The translations under genes and the position numbers were made by a program. Shown here one piece after another: positions 27,076 through 34,762 of a DNA stretch of 62,807 nucleotides (within the stretch, counting starts at the first letter, position 1; each line of letters opens with the position of its first letter). The notes beneath the pieces were generated by a model that saw only the letters and a list, made by a program, of their open reading frames with translations, searched no databases and had not been told where the DNA came from. Source of the stretch: Candidatus Pacearchaeota archaeon (GTDB taxonomy: Archaea; Nanoarchaeota; Nanoarchaeia; Pacearchaeales; GW2011-AR1); assembly GCA_023228245.1 (NCBI GenBank), contig JALOBN010000001.1, positions 1 through 62,807 on the forward strand, written 5' to 3'.

Positions 27076-27627
27076 TCAATATCTGGTAGCTTCCTTAAGA
27101 AATCTACTTGATAACAACTCAAGTTGTGAAGTTTTATTAATTGTAAATGGGAAATTTACAAATAACTTTGTATCTGTTGTATCTCCGCAATACAAAGATA
27201 ACTGAGAAATAGTAAATTCAACCTTTGGAAATTTAGTATTCTTTGGAGGTTTATCTTTTGAGAATCCTAATGTAATATGTGGTTTATACTCTGGAAATTT
27301 TTTGTCGTACTTTATTTTATCCCCATCAAATGCATGACGTATTTTATTTCTAAGGCTCATCAGCTCTTTGGATTTAACTGGGCATATAACCGGGTACACA
27401 TCATCAGATTCAAAGAATGAATATTCAGAAACATATGCTGTAAGGGGTCTAAGATCTTCTGTGATATTGAATATGATGGGAATAATTTTCAATATTCTAG
27501 ATATTGGTAAGTCATCACCGAAATAGAATAGGGTTATATGATTCGAGGGGTCTCTTTCCATATCCAGGTCAAATTCTTGGAAGAGTCTTGAAATATCTGG
27601 TTGAATCGGTATCGCTAACATTGCCAT
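27076..27627 (-). CDS. 2H phosphoesterase (LigT / 2'-5' RNA ligase-like)
   Basis: 183 residues with the two HxT/Sx motifs that define the 2H superfamily: NHITLFYFGDD at about 29 and KPHITLGFSKD at about 117. These His residues act as acid and base on 2',3'-cyclic or 2'-5' phosphodiesters. Members heal RNA ends, open ADP-ribose cyclic phosphates or, in the phage Acb1 group, destroy the cyclic oligonucleotides of CBASS defence. Assignment within the superfamily is not possible by eye. Convergent with the Cys-rich gene. Confidence 0.85.
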   Translation of the reverse strand: MAMLAIPIQPDISRLFQEFDLDMERDPSNHITLFYFGDDLPISRILKIIPIIFNITEDLRPLTAYVSEYSFFESDDVYPVICPVKSKELMSLRNKIRHAFDGDKIKYDKKFPEYKPHITLGFSKDKPPKNTKFPKVEFTISQLSLYCGDTTDTKLFVNFPFTINKTSQLELLSSRFLKEATRY

Positions 27628-27693
27628 ATACGTGATTCGGCAAAATTAGTAGTGGAAAACCAAGCAATAGTTTAGCATATTCCTGGAGGAAGT

Positions 27694-28293
27694 ATGAATA
27701 AGCCCCAGGTATTTACCTTATTGGATTTTGTTACATTTGGAATGCTTGCTGTAATCGCAATTGTAGCTGACGTGGCTACATGGATGTCAGATACGCAGTT
27801 CCAGGCGAAAGCATTGATGACAACTGTATGCGTTGCCTTTGCGGCGATCTATGCGGTAGTGCTATTTATGCGCAAGAAGACGATTGATTCTTGTGACTTC
27901 ATTACAGATGGTGGCTGGGGTGTTAGAAACCATTCCACAACTCATATTACCAAAGAAGAGATAGAAGTTGAAATCCAGCGGGCCAAGGATTTATGGGCTC
28001 CAGTCATTCATTGGGACGATGCGGTTGATGCGGTCCTCAAGAAGAACTACATGATTGTATTCGAGGATGGAGTTGGGACTGATCCTTGTACTGGTAAACG
28101 AATTGCGGGTATTACGATTGCGAGTAGGTTCTCGGCATTCGATGGTCAAATCATTGTTTACAAGATGGATACACTTACCCTGAAGGCCTCGGCTCTAATA
28201 CATGAAATTGGACATTTGATATACTTTGGTAAGTTTGGTATCCTGGATAATGAAATTACACACAAGTACATGGCAGATCATATGCTATCATGA
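27694..28293 (+). CDS. Membrane-anchored HExxH protein
   Basis: 199 residues, strong ribosome site (GGAGGA four bases before ATG). Two transmembrane helices (about 10-30 and 40-58: AVIAIVADVATWM, VCVAFAAIYAVVLFM), then a soluble domain with a zinc-protease motif SALIHEIGHLIYFG at about 168-181. A third metal ligand could be the Glu or Asp in DNEITHKYMADH. Probably an inner-membrane metalloprotease or a decayed relative; substrate unknown. Confidence 0.65.
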   Translation: MNKPQVFTLLDFVTFGMLAVIAIVADVATWMSDTQFQAKALMTTVCVAFAAIYAVVLFMRKKTIDSCDFITDGGWGVRNHSTTHITKEEIEVEIQRAKDLWAPVIHWDDAVDAVLKKNYMIVFEDGVGTDPCTGKRIAGITIASRFSAFDGQIIVYKMDTLTLKASALIHEIGHLIYFGKFGILDNEITHKYMADHMLS

Positions 28294-28352
28294 TTGTTTT
28301 GATTACAATGTTGTTGTCTCAAGAACCATTGTTTGAAATGTATCATTATTGA
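28290..28352 (+). CDS. Possible 20-residue peptide
   Basis: MIVLITMLLSQEPLFEMYHY; the ATG overlaps the stop of the metalloprotease-like gene (ATGA). Very short; supported only by the overlap. Between 28353 and 28432 another 27-codon GTG frame follows AGGGG, equally uncertain. Confidence 0.3.
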   Translation: MIVLITMLLSQEPLFEMYHY

Positions 28353-28432
28353 GGGGAATGATTTGGTGACATCAATTGTCAAAGAATTACCAATTGGTGC
28401 TATAGTAGCTGATTCTGGAGCTATCGTTCATT

Positions 28433-28618
28433 TTAATATCCGTCTTTGAACCAACCGCTTCCTTTTAGTTGAAAGCCCTGCCCACCGGAAACCAATCGCT
28501 TTGCAGTTTCTTGGCCACACTTAGGGCAAATTTTTTCGGCATCTTCGGTTATCTTAGACTCCTTTTCCCATTCATTATTACAATCGTGATTCACACAACA
28601 ATATTCGTAAGTTGGCAT
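28433..28618 (-). CDS. FmdB-type zinc ribbon protein
   Basis: 61 residues: MPTYEYCCVNHDCNNEWEKE, ICPKCGQETAKRLVSGG. This is the CxxC_CxxC_SSSS (FmdB) plan: Tyr-Glu-Tyr start, first metal pair, then CPKCG and a Ser/Gly tail. One pair reads CCVNHDC rather than CxxC. Established members are putative regulatory proteins. It faces the HNH gene across a short divergent gap that includes the hairpin at 28634. Confidence 0.78.
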   Translation of the reverse strand: MPTYEYCCVNHDCNNEWEKESKITEDAEKICPKCGQETAKRLVSGGQGFQLKGSGWFKDGY

Positions 28619-28633
28619 ACTTCCTCAATTACA

Positions 28634-28655
28634 ACCAATATATCAACATATTGGT
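28634..28655 (+). promoter_or_regulatory. Perfect 8-bp hairpin abutting HNH start
   Basis: ACCAATAT and ATATTGGT around ATCAAC, immediately followed by the ATG at 28656. No Shine-Dalgarno lies between. Confidence 0.65.
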
Positions 28656-29426
28656 ATGGCCGTTCAAAAAAAACTAATTTATGGCATATTGGATGATGTG
28701 TTTTCCGAAGCCGTTCTAAAATCAAAATCTTGGGTTGATGTATGTGATCGACTTAAAGTTAATAGTGAAAACAGAAAATGGGCAAAGAAGCGTGCGGTTG
28801 AGCTGGGTCTTGACTATAAGCATTTTGGTTTTGTTGAATTACATAAAAAAGAACTAGAAAAAATAGTAATGTCTTCTAATTCATATTTAGAAGTTCAGAA
28901 CCAAATATCAAAAAGTGCCAAATATACTCGTAAGCTTATCAAAGATAACAATATATCAACAAAGCACTTCCCAAGAATTAAGTCACGAAGAACTAAGGAA
29001 AATATTAGTGATGAGCGTATTATTAAGCTTGTAAACAAGCTTAATTCGGTAACTGCTATTTTGAATACACTTGGCTTGTGTGAGTCGAAGGAAAATTACC
29101 AGTGGATAAGAAATAAGTGCAAAGATCTTAAACTAAGAACAAAATTCAAAATTGACTGGGCTAATTGGGGTAAAGATAAAATACTAAGTTCTTTAGATAA
29201 ATTAAAACATGTATCTACATCAATAACTAACAAATTGATAAAATGTGGGTTCAAGAAAAACGAATGTGAAATATGCGGCCAGAAGCCAATGCACCACAAT
29301 AAGCCATTGATGCTGCAGTGTCATCATATAGACGGTCATAGGAATAATAATACTTTTGAAAACTTACAAATCCTTTGTCCAAATTGCCACACTCAAACTT
29401 ACAATTACTCAAGGAGTAGAGTGTAA
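28656..29426 (+). CDS. HNH homing endonuclease outside the tRNA array
   Basis: 256 residues. Long N-terminal part with repeated helical modules (DVFSEAVLKSKSWVDVCDRL, SVTAILNTLGLCES), each resembling the N-terminal module of sibling enzymes. HNH core near the C-terminus: CEICGQKPMHHNKPL, LQCHHIDGHRNNNTFENL, CPNCHTQT. It is inserted between FmdB-like and PIN-PhoH genes with its stop directly adjoining the PhoH stop. A/T-rich. Same start-hairpin design as the array enzymes. Confidence 0.87.
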   Translation: MAVQKKLIYGILDDVFSEAVLKSKSWVDVCDRLKVNSENRKWAKKRAVELGLDYKHFGFVELHKKELEKIVMSSNSYLEVQNQISKSAKYTRKLIKDNNISTKHFPRIKSRRTKENISDERIIKLVNKLNSVTAILNTLGLCESKENYQWIRNKCKDLKLRTKFKIDWANWGKDKILSSLDKLKHVSTSITNKLIKCGFKKNECEICGQKPMHHNKPLMLQCHHIDGHRNNNTFENLQILCPNCHTQTYNYSRSRV

Positions 29427-30734
29427 TTATAGGTGCTTTACTGCCAAATCAGCAAGCGCACTTCGCTCTCCTTTTTCTAGTAAAATATGACCCACAATAG
29501 GATTATCACGAATGCTCTTTATCGCAGCAGTTAGTCCATTTGATTCTTTATTTACATATGGATTATCTATCTGTTCTATATCCCCAGTAAAAATTAGCTT
29601 TGTATTGTCACCACAACGGCTGATGATTGTCTTAATTTCGTGCTGAGAAAGAGATTGAGCCTCATCCAAAATCATTATTTGATTAATAATGCTTCTACCA
29701 CGAATATATACCAAAGGTTCAATTTCAATTATGTTATCGTCAAATAATTTTTGGCAAGAGTCAATTTTATATTTTTTCCTAGCGCCACTTGACATTAGTA
29801 TGTAGTCTATATTATCGTAAATAGGCTGCATAAAAGGCCTTAATTTTTCATCGGCCGTGCCAGGAAGGTATCCAATATCTTTACCCATCGGCATTACTGG
29901 TCGGGACACCAGAAGCTTGGTATATATATTGTTTTCGAAAATTGAATATAATGCTGCTGATACGCTCAATATTGACTTACCACTTCCAGCAGTTCCCATT
30001 AGCGTAACAAACTTTATACTATCATCTAGAAGCAGATCAAAAGCAAACTTTTGTTCAACATTTCGGGGTTTAAGTCCCATGATGTTGTTTGGAATATTGA
30101 GTTTTTTAACCAGCCTCTGTCCGTTTTCTAATTTAATTCTTCCCAGAGCTGTGGCCCCACTAATTTCATCTTTTAACAACACTGAAGCGTTTATAAAAAG
30201 GTCCTCAGATAACGGAATAGATCCAATAGCGTAGAATTCATCTAACGCTCCTTTGGTAACGATCACTTCTTTAACTTCATTCTCTAATGTGTTTACGTCA
30301 ACAGATTGAGATTCATATGATGCGGTTTGTATGCCAATACTCTCTGCCCTAATTCTTAGGTTTACGTCCATAGTTACTAGAATTGTTTTAATTTCAGATG
30401 ATTCTTGTAATTCTAACGAACATTGGAGAATTGCACTATCCATGCTTTTAGAATCTAAAGCAACATTAATAACTTTCCGCTCTTTAGGAACATAAATAGT
30501 CAATTTACCATCTTCTATATAAATCCCTTTAGATAAAGATCCTTGACAACGCAAATCATCTAGTATTCTGCAAGCCTCTCGTGAGTTTCTACCACGAATA
30601 GATGGCTCACTCTTAAGCTTATCAAGTTCTTCTAGTACATAAATCGGAATATATAGATTATTGTCCTCGAATTTGAAAATGGATTGCGGGTCATGAATCA
30701 GAACGTTAGTATCAAGAATGTAGTTTTTCTTCAC
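29427..30734 (-). CDS. PIN-PhoH protein (ATPase with PIN nuclease domain)
   Basis: 435 residues. Residues 1-130 are a PIN domain (ILDTNVLIHDP with the first catalytic Asp, EELDKLK, SMDSAILQC, LVTMDVNLRIRA). Residues 225-435 are the PhoH ATPase with Walker A GTAGSGKS, RPVMPMGKDIGYLPG, Walker B MILDEAQ, and FTGDIEQID. This PhoH2/YlaK arrangement is common in bacteria; such proteins act as sequence-linked RNA helicase/ribonucleases. Full length and intact motifs. Phages often carry PhoH-like genes. Start follows AGAGGTTTAG. Confidence 0.93.
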   Translation of the reverse strand: MKKNYILDTNVLIHDPQSIFKFEDNNLYIPIYVLEELDKLKSEPSIRGRNSREACRILDDLRCQGSLSKGIYIEDGKLTIYVPKERKVINVALDSKSMDSAILQCSLELQESSEIKTILVTMDVNLRIRAESIGIQTASYESQSVDVNTLENEVKEVIVTKGALDEFYAIGSIPLSEDLFINASVLLKDEISGATALGRIKLENGQRLVKKLNIPNNIMGLKPRNVEQKFAFDLLLDDSIKFVTLMGTAGSGKSILSVSAALYSIFENNIYTKLLVSRPVMPMGKDIGYLPGTADEKLRPFMQPIYDNIDYILMSSGARKKYKIDSCQKLFDDNIIEIEPLVYIRGRSIINQIMILDEAQSLSQHEIKTIISRCGDNTKLIFTGDIEQIDNPYVNKESNGLTAAIKSIRDNPIVGHILLEKGERSALADLAVKHL

Positions 30735-30791
30735 CTAAACCTCTATGATATACAGATATATCCGCATCTTACAATTCTTTGGCATTGAAAC

Positions 30792-31274
30792 ATGGATATT
30801 CGAAAGTTAGCTATGTATGCTGGTGTGTTTCTTCGGCATGCTCAAGATAGTATCAATACTCCAAATGTAACCATTCAGCCTGGGCGTCCTGAAGCGAACT
30901 GTGCTTTGGAGATATTGAAGCTCTGGAAGCCTGATTACTTTGTAGGCGTCCGCAATATCGTTATTGGGCCATCAGCTAACTACGGTCATGTCGAATCTGG
31001 TGCTGGTAAAGATCCGGCCGTAATCTATTTGAACGCTGATCGAATTGTTTCCGAATCAGGTGGGCAACAAGGCGGACAAGCAGCGGCGCTTGCAACTGCC
31101 AAAGTCATTGCGCATGAGAAAGGCCACGTAGCGTCCTTCAATCCGCAACAAGGATTTGTTGGCGGAGAGACGCCTGCAGAAGGCCAAGAACAAGAGTTTG
31201 AGAATTGGTTAAATTCGGGCGGAATGAAACGGGTCGAGAGCCTACCATCCTATCAAGCTCTTGGTCACAAATGA
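30792..31274 (+). CDS. HExxH metallopeptidase-like protein
   Basis: 160 residues. KVIAHEKGHVASFNPQQGF carries HExxH, with a Glu-rich stretch EGQEQEFENWL 20-25 residues later that could give the third ligand as in gluzincins. No signal peptide. Lies upstream of a small secreted protein whose start overlaps its stop, and an FkbM methyltransferase follows, all on the plus strand. Function unknown. Confidence 0.6.
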   Translation: MDIRKLAMYAGVFLRHAQDSINTPNVTIQPGRPEANCALEILKLWKPDYFVGVRNIVIGPSANYGHVESGAGKDPAVIYLNADRIVSESGGQQGGQAAALATAKVIAHEKGHVASFNPQQGFVGGETPAEGQEQEFENWLNSGGMKRVESLPSYQALGHK

Positions 31275-31549
31275 AGAAGTTACTCGCCGCTCTGTTGCTA
31301 CTCTGTTGCTCATGTACTTGCATGGCTAGTAATGGAGTTTCCCCAACTATTGCGATGGGTAAGTTGAGTTGTTTTGGAGGCACTTGTTGTTGGCCATACA
31401 AGCATCATCGAGAAGTGAGGAACTATCACTTCATGCTATGTGCCGATCAAACCCCGGATATTATCGGCATCACACCCAACCATACCTATGATAATAATGG
31501 TTACGATAGTTGGAGATTTTCGACGAAGGCGTACTTTTTACATCCATAG
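31271..31549 (+). CDS. Small secreted Cys-rich protein
   Basis: 92 residues from the ATG at 31271, which overlaps the previous stop (ATGA). Signal peptide MKKLLAALLLLCCSCTCMAS; a lipobox-like Cys (CCSC) is possible, so it may be a lipoprotein. The mature part has Cys pairs (SCFGGTCCW) and His/Tyr-rich stretches. No family recognised. Confidence 0.62.
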   Translation: MKKLLAALLLLCCSCTCMASNGVSPTIAMGKLSCFGGTCCWPYKHHREVRNYHFMLCADQTPDIIGITPNHTYDNNGYDSWRFSTKAYFLHP

Positions 31550-31555
31550 GACAAT

Positions 31556-32275
31556 ATGACTTTTTATGGGCAGTGGGACATACCAGTAGACCAAGTGCTG
31601 TACGAGAACTATTTCAAGACAACAAGAAATGGTTTCTTTATAGAGGCAGGGGCATCAGACGGCGTGCTTCTTTCTTGTTGTAAGTTTTTTGAAGATGAAA
31701 TGGGATGGACCGGAATAAACTTCGAACCAGCAAATGATTACTATGCACGTTTGGCGCTTAATAGACCAAATTGTATCAATATCAACTCTGGTCTATCAGA
31801 CAAGACAGAGGTACTAATGTTTCGTGACGTTATCTCACCAGGCTGCGCGGGAGTGGGTAACGGATCGTTTTCGCATAGTCAAGAACATATGAATGAGCTT
31901 GATAAATACGGATGTTCGTATAATGAATATGAAGTTAGTGTTGTGAGCTATTCGGATGCGATATCTCGGCACAACGTTCAAGTAGTAGATTTGATGTGTT
32001 TAGATGTAGAGGGCCACGAATTCAAGGTTCTGGATGGCATATCAACTTCAACCATACTCCCAAAGATAATGTGTATTGAATACAGTTACATTAGTATCTA
32101 TGTTTTGATTGAGCGTATGAAGAAGCTAGGATATACATTCAACTTCATTAGTTTCAACAATGCGTATTTCAGTCTTGAGAAGATGAACCGAACAGATTGG
32201 TTCGGCAAGGGGTATGAGGAGTATTCGATAACACCAAGCGGCGGAACTCGCATCTCGCCATTCGAATACCCTTAA
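31556..32275 (+). CDS. FkbM-family methyltransferase
   Basis: 239 residues. SAM-binding motif I GFFIEAGASDGVLLS, then GWTGINFEPANDYY (motif II) and DLMCLDVEGHEFKVL (acidic post-motif), the FkbM signature order. Members O-methylate sugars or small metabolites; in a phage with GDP-fucose genes a glycan is a reasonable substrate (inference). Start follows the previous gene by six bases, and a hairpin lies after the stop. Confidence 0.85.
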   Translation: MTFYGQWDIPVDQVLYENYFKTTRNGFFIEAGASDGVLLSCCKFFEDEMGWTGINFEPANDYYARLALNRPNCININSGLSDKTEVLMFRDVISPGCAGVGNGSFSHSQEHMNELDKYGCSYNEYEVSVVSYSDAISRHNVQVVDLMCLDVEGHEFKVLDGISTSTILPKIMCIEYSYISIYVLIERMKKLGYTFNFISFNNAYFSLEKMNRTDWFGKGYEEYSITPSGGTRISPFEYP

Positions 32276-32281
32276 ATGACT

Positions 32282-32303
32282 AAGAGACACAAAAGTGTCT
32301 CTT
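32282..32303. terminator. Bidirectional terminator between convergent genes
   Basis: AAGAGACAC and GTGTCTCTT form a perfect 9-pair stem with an AAAA loop, between the FkbM stop and the convergent Pth2 stop. Confidence 0.6.
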
Positions 32304-32341
32304 ACATCTGATTCTGCGATTAGAAGATCGAAATCTGTCTA

Positions 32342-32794
32342 TTACTTCAATGTCTGCAGGCGCGATAGACACTTGGGCGCAGCGCTCTTGCGCATGGGCC
32401 AGGTCACCAGCACGGTCTCAGAGTTGGGCTCCACTTCAGTCAAACCGGCATCGCGCACGAGGAAGACGTTGAGTTCGGAGATGATCTTCTCAAAGTCCTT
32501 CTTCTTGCCACCGAGCACCACCTTGCGGAAGCTGGTGTTCAACCACTCCTCAACGATCTCCATCACCCCAGCGTATTCGGGCTTGAGTGGGGTCATCTCC
32601 TCTATCGAATGCTTCAGAAGCATTTGGTACCGCAACACGAACATCTCAGCGCCGTGGCCTATCTGAGCCCCAATCTTCCCAGCGCTCATTGGGATGTCAG
32701 TTCTTACGATGAAGTACTGAACGATTGGATCTCCTTGTTCAGCCCTAACTTGCGCCAAGCGTTCATCGTCAAAAGGATTTGGTTCGATTGGCAT
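32342..32794 (-). CDS. Peptidyl-tRNA hydrolase, Pth2 type
   Basis: 150 residues. YFIVRTDIPMSAGKIGAQIG and HGA at 27-50 match the Pth2 start (catalytic region VLRTDL...GKIAAQCSHA), followed by KVVLGGKKKDFEKIISELN and LVRDAGLTEVEPNSETVLV. It frees tRNA from stalled peptidyl-tRNA. Pth2 is the archaeal/eukaryotic form and less usual in bacteria; in a tRNA-rich phage it may recycle phage tRNAs. Two bases downstream of the carbonic-anhydrase-like gene. Confidence 0.82.
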   Translation of the reverse strand: MPIEPNPFDDERLAQVRAEQGDPIVQYFIVRTDIPMSAGKIGAQIGHGAEMFVLRYQMLLKHSIEEMTPLKPEYAGVMEIVEEWLNTSFRKVVLGGKKKDFEKIISELNVFLVRDAGLTEVEPNSETVLVTWPMRKSAAPKCLSRLQTLK

Positions 32795-32796
32795 GG

Positions 32797-33390
32797 CTAC
32801 TCTATCGCAACGTTACGGAAGATTGCAAGGCCATTGGAGTGCTCAATATACGTGGCAGCAACAATCAGGGCAGGATTGATTGTTCGAAGCCAATTCGCAG
32901 CTCTTTGGAGATCGTTGTTTTGGCGATCAATAATGCTTTGTGATGGCATTCCATTTAGGGCATTTTTGTAGAAGCCACAACCTGCGTGAGCTAGCAACCA
33001 GATCTTCTTAATCCCATGTCCTTTGACTAGGAATGAAGTGCCATTCTTACAAGCTTCAGACTGCAGTATGGATGCGCTGGCCATGTCGAGCAGAGCTGGG
33101 CCGCCAGGCATGGCCATGACGTCGTAGCGCTCGATTCCGTTGCTGCGCATGAGTTCGGCTACGATGGGGGTGTACCGGCCATCACTGCACTGAATGACCA
33201 AAGCCTCGGGATGGGTGTCGTCGAACTTCATGGCCTCCGGTCCTTTCGAGATCAGCCCTTGTGAAGTTTTCAACACCTTATCAGCAGCCTCTGCCACGGA
33301 GAGAACGGATTCGGTCACTGAAGTTGTAACAGATCTAGGATCGCTACTACTAATTCTCGGTCTACCATAACGATCTTTCTGAATTCCCAT
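32797..33390 (-). CDS. Beta-carbonic-anhydrase-like protein
   Basis: 197 residues. The zinc site of beta-type carbonic anhydrases is visible: QCSDGRYTP (Cys and the Asp-Arg pair) at about 67 and AHAGCGFYK (His and Cys) at about 132, with MPGGPALLD between. CO2/bicarbonate interconversion is the known reaction, but the flanking sequence is divergent and the family has non-CO2 members. Cytoplasmic; coupled to Pth2. An unusual phage cargo. Confidence 0.7.
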   Translation of the reverse strand: MGIQKDRYGRPRISSSDPRSVTTSVTESVLSVAEAADKVLKTSQGLISKGPEAMKFDDTHPEALVIQCSDGRYTPIVAELMRSNGIERYDVMAMPGGPALLDMASASILQSEACKNGTSFLVKGHGIKKIWLLAHAGCGFYKNALNGMPSQSIIDRQNNDLQRAANWLRTINPALIVAATYIEHSNGLAIFRNVAIE

Positions 33391-33452
33391 GTCACAATTC
33401 CCTTATGGTGGCGGTAATGGTAGTGTTGGAGATTCGCAAGCCTTATTCCGCA

Positions 33453-34274
33453 TCAATTACCAGCAGCTACCAACTCGTTCGCTCGACTGGCTTTTTCTTC
33501 AGCTCTCTTTTCTTTTCTCAGGGCCTTTTTAACCCTAGATCCAAAGTCAGAAGAGATTGATGTGTACAAGCCTCGTCTATAAGGAGTCTTACCGTTATTA
33601 GCACTTTCACAGGTACTCCCAGTTCCATACGCAGAGAACATTTCGAAGACCCAATCATGCTTAAGTGTAGGAGTTTTGGAAGCCTGCCACGAGCACATGT
33701 TTCTTGATCGAGAGAACATATCCATGCCAAAGCTAAAGCAATTCTCTAGCGCCTCTTCACTGGTACCAAGAAACGTTTCGGGATCGATTTTAAACTTAGC
33801 AAGAACCAACGGATGAATCTGCACAAGGCAAACCTCACCTCCAGGACCTCTTCCTTGACCACCAGCATCATCTGTTAGCGGGTCATTTTTCTTGGTATGT
33901 CCAGAACGTCCTCGGCCTACTTCGACGTCTTCTCGGAGTCCACTCTCAGCAATCATAGACGCGCTAACAACTGATACCAAATCAACGAATGTCCAGCCCC
34001 TAAACGCTTTGCTTCGAGTACAATCTGAAATTTTATTAAGGCTATCATCAAGACACAACTTCTTTTGTGCAGTCTTTATTATTGATCCTATTATCACCTC
34101 ATATCTAGTTTTCCCTTCTTCTACAGATTCCTTTTTCACATAGGAATTATAGAAAGTAGACCATTTATATTCTGAACAAGAGTCGCCACATTCAACTGGA
34201 ACAACAGAAAATGCGGAATGGCCAGGTGGGGCTACTACTAGAATGGTTTGCAATAACAATATCTGTAGATTCAT
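33453..34274 (-). CDS. Secreted lytic-transglycosylase-like protein
   Basis: 273 residues. Signal peptide about 1-22 (MNLQILLLQTILVVAPPGHS). A catalytic-type Glu is in SASMIAESGLREDVEVG, followed by GGQGRGPGGEVCLVQIHPLV, the pattern of goose-lysozyme/SLT folds (E-S-x-x, then G.GLMQI). Cys pairs suggest disulfides. A basic C-terminal helix (RVKKALRKEKRAEEKASRAN). Likely periplasmic peptidoglycan cleavage during entry or lysis; assignment by motif only. Confidence 0.65.
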   Translation of the reverse strand: MNLQILLLQTILVVAPPGHSAFSVVPVECGDSCSEYKWSTFYNSYVKKESVEEGKTRYEVIIGSIIKTAQKKLCLDDSLNKISDCTRSKAFRGWTFVDLVSVVSASMIAESGLREDVEVGRGRSGHTKKNDPLTDDAGGQGRGPGGEVCLVQIHPLVLAKFKIDPETFLGTSEEALENCFSFGMDMFSRSRNMCSWQASKTPTLKHDWVFEMFSAYGTGSTCESANNGKTPYRRGLYTSISSDFGSRVKKALRKEKRAEEKASRANELVAAGN

Positions 34275-34348
34275 TTAATTTCCGTTTCAATAGAGTCCTA
34301 GCGTACTAGGCAATTAAATAGCTGAATAGTCACCTGCAAATTGATGTT

Positions 34349-34438
34349 CTACAAACTTTTTCGGAATCCCTCCTTTATGAAGATGTCATCGATAATGCAA
34401 GTGACGATAGCTACCACAACGAGACTGCCGACAAGCAA
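34349..34438 (-). CDS. Possible 29-residue membrane peptide
   Basis: From a TTG: LLVGSLVVVAIVTCIIDDIF then a basic end. One transmembrane helix. No convincing ribosome site. The 34275-34541 gap contains nothing else I can support. Confidence 0.25.
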   Translation of the reverse strand: MLVGSLVVVAIVTCIIDDIFIKEGFRKSL

Positions 34439-34541
34439 GTATCAAGGCCACATTTCACACCCCTTTGGCCAATCGGCGGAGCCACGATAACATAGGATTC
34501 AAGAAGTGTCCAGTTAGTCGTATTTGGCAATCAACACAATT

Positions 34542-34760
34542 TCACTTGACATTGCCGCCCCAACATGATCCTACGTAAATTGGCGTACCAATCAGTGAAT
34601 TTAGGTCTACTGGATGGCTGACCTGCTTCGGAATTTGTGGTCTGAAGGGCCCGGTGTACTGCATCTGATCTTGCTGGAAGCACGCATCACAACAATACAC
34701 AGATTGCCCATCGGAAATTTCAAGTCCGCACACATGGCACTTAGATGTTTCTTGTAACAT
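34542..34760 (-). CDS. Small zinc-ribbon protein
   Basis: 72 residues from the ATG at 34760, directly after the stop of the Nudix fusion gene. CHVCGLEISDGQSVYCCDAC at 9-28 is a treble-clef or ribbon zinc site; the rest is Pro/Gln-rich. The longer frame overlaps the upstream gene and is rejected. Function unknown. Confidence 0.6.
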   Translation of the reverse strand: MLQETSKCHVCGLEISDGQSVYCCDACFQQDQMQYTGPFRPQIPKQVSHPVDLNSLIGTPIYVGSCWGGNVK

Positions 34761-34762
34761 GT

